Positions 44,402 through 51,468 of a DNA stretch of 63,803 nucleotides are shown here, piece by piece. Where the stretch lies: the NCBI GenBank assembly GCA_902780235.1, contig CACZEL010000009.1, positions 1 through 63,803 on the forward strand. Direction: 5' to 3'. Origin of the DNA: an uncultured Bacteroidales bacterium (GTDB lineage Bacteria > Bacteroidota > Bacteroidia > Bacteroidales > Paludibacteraceae). The stretch's first letter is position 1, and the number at the start of each line of letters is the position of its first letter. The notes beneath the pieces were generated by a model that ran no database searches, was not told where the DNA came from, and was given only the letters and a program-made list of their open reading frames with translations. Made by a program: the position numbers and the translations under genes.

Positions 44402-44951
44402 ATACCGTTTTAGCATGGCGAGTATCCTGGTGATGCTCGCTATGTTTGTCTTTGGCTGCAAGGAGAAATCCGTGCAGCAGAGTCAGCAGTCCCAACCGCG
44501 CGAACAAGCGGCTGTGCTGCTGACCGACAGCGTCAGTACGCTCATCTCCGACTCCGGCATCACCCGTTACCGCATCGAGGCACCGCAATGGTTGATCTTC
44601 GACAAGACCGATCCGCCATATCAGGAGTTTCCGAAAGGGATCTACTTGGAGCAGTTCGACGAAGATCTGTCCGTTGCTGCATCCCTCGAAGCCGACTATG
44701 CCTATTACAATGAGACTGCCCAACAATGGACCCTCATCGGGAATGTGAAGGCGATGAACCGCGAAGGAGAGCAGTTCGAGACACCGAAGATGATGTGGAA
44801 TCAGCAGACGCACCGCGTCTTCTCCGATACCTCCATCCATATCACCCGCGAGACGAGTATCATCGAGGGTGTCGGCTTCGACTCCAACGAGCAGATGACG
44901 CAATATACCATTTTACACCCGACGGGAGTCTTCCCCATCAAGGATGAGTAA
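44379..44951 (+). CDS. lptC: LPS export ABC transporter periplasmic protein LptC
   Basis: 190 residues from GTG 44379, preceded by AGGAGG at 44365-44370. ATG 44415 is an alternative without such a site. Signal segment ASILVMLAMFVFGC gives a lipobox. The LptC fold is seen in TDSVSTLISDSGITRYRIEAPQWLIFD, ASLEADYAYYNETAQQWTLIGNVKAMN and TPKMMWNQQTHRVFSD. The protein passes lipopolysaccharide from the inner membrane toward LptA. The C-terminus GIEG...HPTGVFP fits. Confidence 0.88.
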   Translation: MRVPLSAKYRFSMASILVMLAMFVFGCKEKSVQQSQQSQPREQAAVLLTDSVSTLISDSGITRYRIEAPQWLIFDKTDPPYQEFPKGIYLEQFDEDLSVAASLEADYAYYNETAQQWTLIGNVKAMNREGEQFETPKMMWNQQTHRVFSDTSIHITRETSIIEGVGFDSNEQMTQYTILHPTGVFPIKDE

Positions 44952-45011
44952 CGATTTAACGTTTTGATGAAATCAAAACCATTTTAACTATTTAACTATT
45001 TAACGTTTTTT

Positions 45012-45752
45012 ATGTTGTTAACAGAAAAAACTGCATTGATTACAGGAGCAGCGCGAGGCATTGGCAAACAGATCGCTTTGGCTTTTGCGCGGGAAGGAGC
45101 GAACATAGCATTCACCGATCTGGAGTTGAACGAACAGGCACAGGCTACACGCGATGAGATAGCGGCTTTAGGCGTGAAGGTGGCTTTCTACGCTTCTAAC
45201 GCGGCGGATTTTGAGGCGGCACACCAAGTGGTAGAGCAGGTGATGGCTGATTTCGGTCATCTCGATATCCTGGTCAATAACGCCGGCATCACGCGCGACA
45301 CCCTGTTGATGCGTATGACCGAGCAGATGTGGGATCAAGTGATTCAAGTCAACCTCAAGTCGGCGTTTAACTTCACCCATGCCGTGACACCGGTCATGAT
45401 GCGTCAGCGCAGCGGTTCGATCATCAGCCTCAGTTCGGTAGTCGGTCTGAACGGTAACGCCGGGCAAGCCAACTACGCCGCTTCCAAAGCCGGCATCATC
45501 GCCCTCACCAAGTCGGTAGCCAAAGAGTTAGGCGCACGTGGCGTACGCGCGAACGCGATCGCACCGGGCTTTATCATCACCGATATGACCAAGGCACTGA
45601 GCGAAGAGACGCTCAAGTCCTTTGTTTCCATGATCCCGATGAAGCGTGGAGGTGAACCCGAAGAAGTAGCAAAAGTCGCCCTCTTCTTAGCGAGCGACCT
45701 TTCCTCCTACGTCTCCGGACAAGTGATCCAAGTCAACGGAGCGATGGCTTAA
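45012..45752 (+). CDS. fabG: 3-oxoacyl-ACP reductase FabG (SDR)
   Basis: 246 residues. NAD(P)H loop GAARGIGK (residues 10-17), NNAG near 86, catalytic Ser in SLSSVVG and YAASKAG with Tyr and Lys near 150. C-terminal DMTKALSEETLKSFVSMIPMKRGGEPEEVAKVALFLASDLSSYVSGQVIQVNGAM is characteristic. It reduces 3-ketoacyl-ACP in fatty acid synthesis. A 60-base gap with ATTTAACT-type repeats precedes it, and it ends at a strong terminator. Confidence 0.94.
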   Translation: MLLTEKTALITGAARGIGKQIALAFAREGANIAFTDLELNEQAQATRDEIAALGVKVAFYASNAADFEAAHQVVEQVMADFGHLDILVNNAGITRDTLLMRMTEQMWDQVIQVNLKSAFNFTHAVTPVMMRQRSGSIISLSSVVGLNGNAGQANYAASKAGIIALTKSVAKELGARGVRANAIAPGFIITDMTKALSEETLKSFVSMIPMKRGGEPEEVAKVALFLASDLSSYVSGQVIQVNGAMA

Positions 45753-45788
45753 AAATAAATCCCGCAACGCAATGCGGGATTTATTTTT
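45753..45788 (+). terminator. Terminator after fabG
   Basis: Stem AAATAAATCCCGCA (45753-45766) / TGCGGGATTTATTT (45773-45786), loop ACGCAA, ending in T-rich bases. Symmetric, so it could also serve the minus-strand amylase operon. Confidence 0.9.
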
Positions 45789-45805
45789 GACGTTAGCCCG
45801 TCTGT

Positions 45806-45857
45806 AACAGCCAAGGGCTTAGCCTTAGAATGCCAATAGCCAATAGCTAATAGCTAA
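45806..45857. repeat. Heptanucleotide units before the GH13 gene end
   Basis: GCCAAGG, GCTTAGC, then GCCAATA, GCCAATA, GCTAATA, GCTAAAG units reaching the stop of the minus-strand GH13 gene at 45854. Confidence 0.75.
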
Positions 45858-47140
45858 AGTTCAATAATCTCGTACCCCCACGGCTCCATCTCAAACGTCT
45901 CGCCGGTCTCCAGCGTGACGTTTTGTTTTTCGCCGCTCATATTCATCACAGCCATCACGCTGTTCGTATGCCAGCGGCCTTCTTTGACGCGCTTGCAAGC
46001 AAAGATAGCCTCGTTGTCGCAAGCCACACGCTCCATCGGTGCACCTACCTCCGGACTGAACAGCGCTTTGTTGCGCTCACGCAGGTTATTGAGTTTCTTA
46101 TACAGGTCATACTGTGCAAACTCCTCGTCGGTGTCGATGAGATCTTTCTCGAAGAACTCCAGACGGTGATGGTTTCCGCTTAACTGACCGGTGTAGATCA
46201 GCGGCATGCCCGGTACGATGTAGGTGAACACAGCGAACAGCTCGGCTGCATCGCCCATACGTTCGAACTCGGTACCTGCCCAACTGTTCTCGTCGTGGTT
46301 GGTGATGAAGTTCATACGGATCGCTTCGGGACGGACGGTCGTGTCGGCTTTTGCGAAATAGTCCCAGAGGTCCTCTACGTTGTTCTTGCCTTGTGCCACG
46401 CCGTTCATCAGCTTATGCAGCGTCCAGCCGTAGTACATGTCAAACGCCGTCTCGGTCAGTTCGTCCGCTTTGTCCTCATCTTCGGCCAACGTGAACATAT
46501 CCGGATGAGTCAGACGTAACTCGCCCATCGCGTCATTCCAGAAATCGGTCGGCACTTCGCCTGCTACGTCGCAGCGGAATCCGTCGATACCGATCGAGTC
46601 CATCCACCAATGCATCGCTTTCTTCATCTCCGCACGCATCGCCTCGCTGTGGTAGTCGAGCTTGGAGATATCCGTCCAGTCGTACTGAACCATCAGCTGA
46701 CCGAGGCTGTCGCGGTAGTGCCAACCTTCGTTCTTGGTCCACTCGCTGTCCGGCGCGGTATGGTTAGCTACCCAATCGAGGATAACCTTAAAGCCCATCT
46801 TATGCGCTTCTGCGAGAAAATGCTCGAAGTCGGCACGGGTACCGAACTCAGGATTGATCGCGCAGTAGTCGATGATGGAGTAGTAGCTTCCGAGTGTCCC
46901 CTTACGGGTGATGACGCCGATAGGCTGACAAGGCATGACCCAGATGATGTCGATGCCGTTCTGCTTAAGCGTCGGCAGCAAGGCTTCAGCGGCTGCAAAC
47001 GTACCTTCTTCCGTTGCCTGACGGGTGTTCAGTTCATAGATCGTTGCGTCGTACGCAAACTTCGGGTGACGTAAATTCGTCTCCTCTGCGCAGCTCATCA
47101 GTCCAAGAAGAGCTAACGCAAAAAAGAGTGTCTTTTTCAT
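45854..47140 (-). CDS. GH13 alpha-amylase-family lipoprotein
   Basis: 428 residues. Signal peptide ends LLGLMSC (lipobox). TIM-barrel motifs of glycoside hydrolase family 13: DWVANHT (region I), GFRCDVAGEVP with the nucleophile Asp (region II), LAEDED with the acid/base Glu (region III) and FITNHDEN with the third catalytic Asp (region IV). A C-terminal beta domain ends the protein. Cleaves alpha-glucans, probably on the cell surface or in the periplasm. Eleven bases after the other GH13 gene. Confidence 0.92.
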   Translation of the reverse strand: MKKTLFFALALLGLMSCAEETNLRHPKFAYDATIYELNTRQATEEGTFAAAEALLPTLKQNGIDIIWVMPCQPIGVITRKGTLGSYYSIIDYCAINPEFGTRADFEHFLAEAHKMGFKVILDWVANHTAPDSEWTKNEGWHYRDSLGQLMVQYDWTDISKLDYHSEAMRAEMKKAMHWWMDSIGIDGFRCDVAGEVPTDFWNDAMGELRLTHPDMFTLAEDEDKADELTETAFDMYYGWTLHKLMNGVAQGKNNVEDLWDYFAKADTTVRPEAIRMNFITNHDENSWAGTEFERMGDAAELFAVFTYIVPGMPLIYTGQLSGNHHRLEFFEKDLIDTDEEFAQYDLYKKLNNLRERNKALFSPEVGAPMERVACDNEAIFACKRVKEGRWHTNSVMAVMNMSGEKQNVTLETGETFEMEPWGYEIIEL

Positions 47141-47166
47141 GCTATTAATTATTAATTATTAATTAT
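47141..47166 (-). repeat. TATTAAT heptamer array between the GH13 genes
   Basis: Three and a half TATTAAT units fill the intergenic gap. Confidence 0.7.
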
Positions 47167-49197
47167 CTCATAGGTTAATTCTTTGCGATCAATCGTGACA
47201 ATGACCTTTTGGCCTAAATAGACGCGTTGGTAGCGGATCACGTCGGCGTTGCTCTCCATCGGGATGAACTCGCCGTAGAGCAGCGGCATGGAGCCGCGAC
47301 GCATGTGGATCAGTTCGGCTACCTGTGCGCGCATGTCCTTCTCGGCGTCGTTGAGCGTCTCAAAACGCATCATATGCCGGTTGTCGGGGTCGTTACCGCC
47401 TACCTCGGCGTACTCATCGCCCTGATAGATACACGGTACACCCGGAAGGGTGGTGTTCAGCACCTCGAGCAGCAAGGCTAACTTATACGCTTTCTCGGCA
47501 TCGCCGATACCGATCTCGCGCGTCCAGCCTTCCTCTTTGCCTTGCGAATGAATGTCGATCGCACCGCCGGCTATCGAAGCGAAACGGATCTGGTCGTGGT
47601 TTCCGCTGATGTTACCCATCGTGTGGTGCGAACCGTAGGTGCGGAGCGAGGTCAGTTCGTTCTTCAGCACCTCATCCATGCCGGTCAGACCGCAGAGGGC
47701 TTCACGCGCGGTGAAATAGACATTGAAATCGAACTGGGCATTGAGCATGCCGCTCTTCACATAACTGCCGATCAGTTCGGGACTGCCGTATGTCTCGCCG
47801 ATCATCCATATCGGACGTCCCGGCCAGCGGGTCGCGATCTTCTGACCCAACATACGCCAGTAGCCCTCGGGAATATGCTTGCAGGCATCGTGACGGAAAC
47901 CGTCCAAGTCGTAGTTCTCCAGCCAATAGAGGGCGCTGTCGGTCATCTGCTCGCATACCTCGGGACGCTCCAGATCGAGCGTCGGGATATGTTTGTCGAA
48001 CCAAGTGGTCAGACGTGCCTCGTCCCAGAGCTCGAAGTTACGCCGTCCGTCGGGCAGGATAGAGTCCGTATGCCAATCCGGATGTTGCTGCAGCGTCGGC
48101 GAGTTGATATGCATGTGGTTCGCTACGTAGTCCAGCACCACGTTGATCCCGTGCGCGTGCGCGCTATCTAATAAGGTGTGGAACTCTTCCGGCGTACCGA
48201 AACGCTGCTCCAACTGGGTCGCGTAGATCGGCCAATAACCGTGATAACCGCTGAAACGGGTGTAGGTCTTCGACGGATCGTACTTATTGCCGTTCTTGAA
48301 CTCATAGCAGCCCCATGCGTCCCACGGGTTCTGCGTGATCGGACTGATCCACAGCGTGTTAACGCCGAGCTTGTCGAAATAGCCGTCGCTGATCTTCTTC
48401 GTGATACCGGCGAGGTCGCCGCCTTGGTAGTCCACGATATCCAGCACCTCGGGCGAGTTCATCTTCCAGTTATTGGAGGCATTGCCGTCGTAGAAACGGT
48501 CGATCATCAGCGAGTAGAGCACTTGTGCCTGCTGGTCATGACGGTCGAGCTGCGCGGCATCGGTAACGATCTTGCCGTCCTCCATCGGCAGCAACAGGTC
48601 GTTGTACAAATACGTCTCATCCTCCGCATAGATCCGCAGATACGTGCGTCCGCTGAAATTTGAATTTTGAAATTTGAAATCTGAAATATCCAATGTCCAC
48701 GACCCATCCTCGTTGGCGCTCCAACGGTTGTGATCGATGAGCATGTTCTGGATGTAGGCCTCAAAAGTAGGGTTGGCTACGCTGTCGCAGAAACCGACGC
48801 GCAGTTGGTCGTCCGCATAACTGAGCGAGATGAGCGACGGACGAACGGGCTTGTTCGGCAGAACAGGAATGGCAAAACTGCCGCTCTTGTCGTGGAACGT
48901 GATGGCATGAATGCCGCGGTCGCGGTTCACGAGGTCCATCTCGCGAAGTACCTGCGGCGTACCGATCAGGTTCAGACACTCGAGCGCTTCGGGAGCCGTC
49001 CATTGAAGTCCTTTCCATAAGCTCGTGTCGCCGTACAACGCCGGCAGATAGTCGGTCAATACGACATGGGTCGTGTCACTCGTCATGCGAACCGGCATGA
49101 TCGGGTTTTCCTGCGCCAAACGGCTGGCGATGAGTTCACTGCGCTGGCATGCTGCCAAACAAAGCATCAGGGATGTAAATACAAGAATTTTCTTCAT
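47152..49197 (-). CDS. GH13 alpha-amylase-family lipoprotein, larger
   Basis: 681 residues from ATG 49197, below the promoter. Lipobox MLCLAAC. The first about 240 residues form beta-sandwich domains, likely starch- or glycan-binding. The barrel carries DYVANHM (region I), GFRHDACKHIP (region II), WMIGETYG (region III) and GNHDQIR (region IV), all catalytic residues present. The layout suggests a surface neopullulanase or amylase. Residues about 169-182 (ISDFKFQNSNFSG) come from AT-rich heptamers (48652-48690) in the linker. Upstream of the second GH13 gene, likely one operon. Confidence 0.92.
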   Translation of the reverse strand: MKKILVFTSLMLCLAACQRSELIASRLAQENPIMPVRMTSDTTHVVLTDYLPALYGDTSLWKGLQWTAPEALECLNLIGTPQVLREMDLVNRDRGIHAITFHDKSGSFAIPVLPNKPVRPSLISLSYADDQLRVGFCDSVANPTFEAYIQNMLIDHNRWSANEDGSWTLDISDFKFQNSNFSGRTYLRIYAEDETYLYNDLLLPMEDGKIVTDAAQLDRHDQQAQVLYSLMIDRFYDGNASNNWKMNSPEVLDIVDYQGGDLAGITKKISDGYFDKLGVNTLWISPITQNPWDAWGCYEFKNGNKYDPSKTYTRFSGYHGYWPIYATQLEQRFGTPEEFHTLLDSAHAHGINVVLDYVANHMHINSPTLQQHPDWHTDSILPDGRRNFELWDEARLTTWFDKHIPTLDLERPEVCEQMTDSALYWLENYDLDGFRHDACKHIPEGYWRMLGQKIATRWPGRPIWMIGETYGSPELIGSYVKSGMLNAQFDFNVYFTAREALCGLTGMDEVLKNELTSLRTYGSHHTMGNISGNHDQIRFASIAGGAIDIHSQGKEEGWTREIGIGDAEKAYKLALLLEVLNTTLPGVPCIYQGDEYAEVGGNDPDNRHMMRFETLNDAEKDMRAQVAELIHMRRGSMPLLYGEFIPMESNADVIRYQRVYLGQKVIVTIDRKELTYEIINN
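48652..48690 (-). repeat. Heptanucleotide array inside larger GH13 gene
   Basis: Plus-strand units GAAATTT, GAATTTT, GAAATTT, GAAATCT, GAAATAT. In frame as a linker segment; related units lie at about 23790-23820. Confidence 0.8.
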
Positions 49198-49217
49198 GGT
49201 CACATAGTTTTGCGCTG

Positions 49218-49249
49218 CAAAGATACAACAAATATTTGGAATATACAAG
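49218..49249 (-). promoter_or_regulatory. Promoter of the GH13 operon
   Basis: Minus strand CTTG (49246-49249) and TATCTTTG (49218-49225), 20-bp spacer. Confidence 0.85.
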
Positions 49250-49284
49250 TATTTAACGGAAAAAATCATTTTATTTTAAAAAGA

Positions 49285-49316
49285 TTTGCATAATTCAAAA
49301 TTTTTCCGTAATTTTG
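49285..49316 (+). promoter_or_regulatory. Promoter of small lipoprotein gene
   Basis: TTTG (49285-49288) and TAATTTTG (49309-49316), 20-bp spacer, then CAGCCGG. Confidence 0.85.
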
Positions 49317-49385
49317 CAGCCGGAAGTTGTGGAATAGAATGATTGGAAATCAAATCAACAATAAATCATTTTAATTTGTATTAAC

Positions 49386-49763
49386 ATGAAAAAGATTCTT
49401 TCTTTGGCAGTTGTATGCTGCCTCGCCCTGGTGGGCATCGTTTTCAGTTCTTGTAAAAAGGAGCAAAAAAGCAGTTATCCGTACACGGTACAGTTGGCTG
49501 CAGTAGAGCAAGACCAGGCATTGTGCGGTGAGTTTGAACTGCACGGACTGCCTATCATCATTGAAGAGATGCAGAAGGTATCCGACCAAGCGGGTTCGAT
49601 CATCTTCAAGGACACGCGTGCCAATGCGGACAAACGTGCGAAAGATGCGTTTGCAAGCGGTGTAGCCAGAGTGCGCAAAGAGACCAATGATTCGTATAAG
49701 GGCCTGATCGTAGATTTGTTCCTCGAGGATCCGAAGACCCAGATCGAACGTGTTACGTTGTAA
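49386..49763 (+). CDS. Small hypothetical lipoprotein
   Basis: 125 residues. Signal peptide ends LVGIVFSSC. The mature part is a compact alpha/beta domain: YPYTVQLAAVEQDQALCGEF, HGLPIIIEEMQKVSDQAGSIIFKDTRANADKRAKDAFASGVARVRKETNDSYKGLIVDLFL. No family is recognised. Single-gene unit between its own promoter and the terminator at 49823-49850. Confidence 0.7.
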   Translation: MKKILSLAVVCCLALVGIVFSSCKKEQKSSYPYTVQLAAVEQDQALCGEFELHGLPIIIEEMQKVSDQAGSIIFKDTRANADKRAKDAFASGVARVRKETNDSYKGLIVDLFLEDPKTQIERVTL

Positions 49764-49822
49764 TTGGAAAACACAAGGCAAAAAATAAACTTCTCTATAG
49801 CCAATTGCCAACAGATAACGTT

Positions 49823-49850
49823 AAAAGTGTCCTTCGGGGCACTTTTTTTT
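49823..49850 (+). terminator. Terminator after small lipoprotein gene
   Basis: AAAAGTGTCC-TTCG-GGGCACTTTT stem with a UUCG-type tetraloop and a T8 run. Preceded by AGCCAAT/TGCCAAC units (49798-49815). Confidence 0.93.
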
Positions 49851-50029
49851 GTAAATTTAAGGTCTATTACGCGGCTCCCCAAGCCGCATACTACGCAATC
49901 CCAAACGAAGAGGTTTTTAGAGGTGTGTCTCTACCAGCCAGCAAAATGACCCATAGAGACACACTTACTCTTTTACAGCCTGCAAAAAGACAAACAAGAC
50001 GTGTAAAAATATAAAAATATTCGGAATAA
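49851..50029. other. Intergenic region with two inverted repeats
   Basis: Contains hairpin GCGGCT-cccca-AGCCGC (49871-49887) and a perfect 11-bp inverted repeat GTGTGTCTCTA/TAGAGACACAC (49923-49933 and 49954-49964, 20-base loop). No gene that I can support. It lies between a terminator and the next promoter, so it may be a remnant. Confidence 0.5.
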
Positions 50030-50061
50030 TTTGCATATATCAAAAAAAAGTTGTAACTTTG
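50030..50061 (+). promoter_or_regulatory. Promoter of the surface-protein pair
   Basis: TTTG (50030-50033) and TAACTTTG (50054-50061), 20-bp spacer, followed by TCGCCGAA. It gives a leader of about 210 bases before the BspA-like gene. Confidence 0.85.
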
Positions 50062-50098
50062 TCGCCGAATTTGAGGAAAATATCGCATTTTAGATATA

Positions 50099-50179
50099 AT
50101 GTGTAAATCGATGTTCAATTTTACCCCCCCCCCATGTCGCGAATGGCGCATTTGGGAACAAGAGGGAATATCTTCGTAA
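50099..50179 (+). CDS. Possible leader peptide crossing a C10 tract
   Basis: A 26-codon frame (MCKSMFNFTPPPCREWRIWEQEGISS) opens at ATG 50099 and crosses ten consecutive C bases at 50124-50133. Loss of one C (9) would shift to a frame running to the TGA at 50232-50234, inside the downstream hairpin; gain of one (11) would stop soon after. No Shine-Dalgarno is obvious. Translation is inference; the tract itself is a direct observation. Confidence 0.3.
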   Translation: MCKSMFNFTPPPCREWRIWEQEGISS

Positions 50180-50209
50180 TGTAATCGTTACGGATACTAT
50201 AAGCAACGC

Positions 50210-50250
50210 AAAGAGCGGTGCTCACGGAATGTGAGTGCTGCTCTTTTTAT
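50210..50250 (+). terminator. Terminator-like hairpin in the leader (possible attenuator)
   Basis: Left arm 50210-50225 (AAAGAGCGGTGCTCAC) pairs with right arm 50231-50246 (GTGAGTGCTGCTCTTT) with G-U pairs, 5-base loop GGAAT, then T-run. It lies between the promoter and the surface-protein gene, so transcription must read through it or start after it. Confidence 0.75.
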
Positions 50251-50281
50251 GTGTATATCAATTTTAAAAACTTAATATATT

Positions 50282-51376
50282 ATGAAAAAATTTACTTTTT
50301 TACTTTTTTTTGTGAGCGCTCTCGCCTATGTTCAGGCTGAGGATGTCATGTACACGCGTTTTAGCCAGTCAACCCGCACGCTGACCTATTATTACGGCGT
50401 GAAACCGTCCGGTAGCAACTATGAGCAGTATAATCCGGGTACAGGGGGTATCCGTTTCAAAGAGTATGCAAAGGAGATTGATATCGTAGTTATCGACGCC
50501 TCTATGCTCAATGTGCATCCTACGAGCCTGCGTAATATGTTTTACGGCGGGTATATCAACGCTACGGATTCTCTGCGTCTGGTGAATCTGAAAGAGATTA
50601 GGGGCTTGGAGAACCTGCAAACGGACGAAGCCGTTACTTTGGAGGATATGTTCTACGGCTGCGAGTCTTTGCAGTCGATTGACCTTAGTCATTTCAATAC
50701 TTCCAAGGTGAAAATCTTTTCCGGTATGTTCTACGCCTGCGCTGCTTTGACTTCCCTGGATCTAAGCTCCTTTGAAACCTCCGCTGCAACCAAGATGAAG
50801 AGTATGTTTGGTCATTGCTATAGCCTGACCGATTTGGATCTCAGTAATTTCAATACGGAGAACGTGACGGATATGGCGGGTATGTTCATCCGGTGTGATG
50901 CGTTGGAGACTTTGGATATCAGCAGTTTTAATACAGGGAATGTGACCGATATGGGATCGATGTTTAACAATTGTGCGGTGCTCAAGACGCTGGATATCTC
51001 CCGTTTTGATTTTAGCAAGGTAACCCGTGTGGATGATATGTTCCGGTTTGACCATGCCTTGGAGACCATCTATTGCAATACGGATTTCAACGAGCTTACC
51101 TCTCTGGAGAGCTCGGACGTGATGTTCGGTGGTTGTTTTGCTCTGGTGGGTGGTAACGGAACTACCTATGATACAAGTTTACCCAAGGACAAGACCTACG
51201 CCCGTCCGGACGATCCGGATAATGGCAAGCCCGGCTATTTCACCGTCAAGAGTTCGGAAGGCGTTGAACAAGTACAAAGGGACAAGGTACAAGGTACAAA
51301 GGTTATCGAGGACGGCGTTCTCTATATAAAGTACAACGGGACAAAGTACAATGTACAAGGCACTGAAGTAAAGTAA
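50282..51376 (+). CDS. BspA-type leucine-rich surface protein (DUF285)
   Basis: 364 residues with signal peptide (KKFTFLLFFVSALAYVQA). From about residue 110 to 270 there are five to six BspA/DUF285 repeats of the pattern LDLSxFNTSxVTDMxxMFxxC (CESLQSIDLSHFNTSKVKIFSGMF, CYSLTDLDLSNFNTENVTDMAGMF, and so on). Such proteins bind host matrix components or other bacteria. The C-terminal 35 residues include GTACAAG-type DNA repeats and end DGVLYIKYNGTKYNVQGTEVK, like the ends of the proteins at 9116 and 51469. Followed after 92 bases by the giant repeat protein. Confidence 0.85.
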   Translation: MKKFTFLLFFVSALAYVQAEDVMYTRFSQSTRTLTYYYGVKPSGSNYEQYNPGTGGIRFKEYAKEIDIVVIDASMLNVHPTSLRNMFYGGYINATDSLRLVNLKEIRGLENLQTDEAVTLEDMFYGCESLQSIDLSHFNTSKVKIFSGMFYACAALTSLDLSSFETSAATKMKSMFGHCYSLTDLDLSNFNTENVTDMAGMFIRCDALETLDISSFNTGNVTDMGSMFNNCAVLKTLDISRFDFSKVTRVDDMFRFDHALETIYCNTDFNELTSLESSDVMFGGCFALVGGNGTTYDTSLPKDKTYARPDDPDNGKPGYFTVKSSEGVEQVQRDKVQGTKVIEDGVLYIKYNGTKYNVQGTEVK

Positions 51377-51380
51377 GTGA
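51270..51380 (+). repeat. GTACAA-type repeat array at 3' end of BspA-like gene
   Basis: Irregular units of 7-9 bases containing GTACAA/GACAAAG, coding for QVQRDKVQGTKV and KYNGTKYNVQGTEV; the units run past the stop codon. Confidence 0.65.
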
Positions 51381-51409
51381 CAAAGTACCAAGAGACAGAA
51401 CATATACTT

Positions 51410-51444
51410 CGCGCGTATGCGCGGACTATATAATAATTTATAGT
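51410..51444 (+). promoter_or_regulatory. Two hairpins before the giant gene
   Basis: CGCGC-gtat-GCGCG (51410-51423) followed by ACTATA-taataatt-TATAGT (51425-51444). They lie in the 92-base gap; role unknown, no T-run. Confidence 0.4.
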
Positions 51445-51468
51445 ATTAACCAAATTTATTAACAAACA

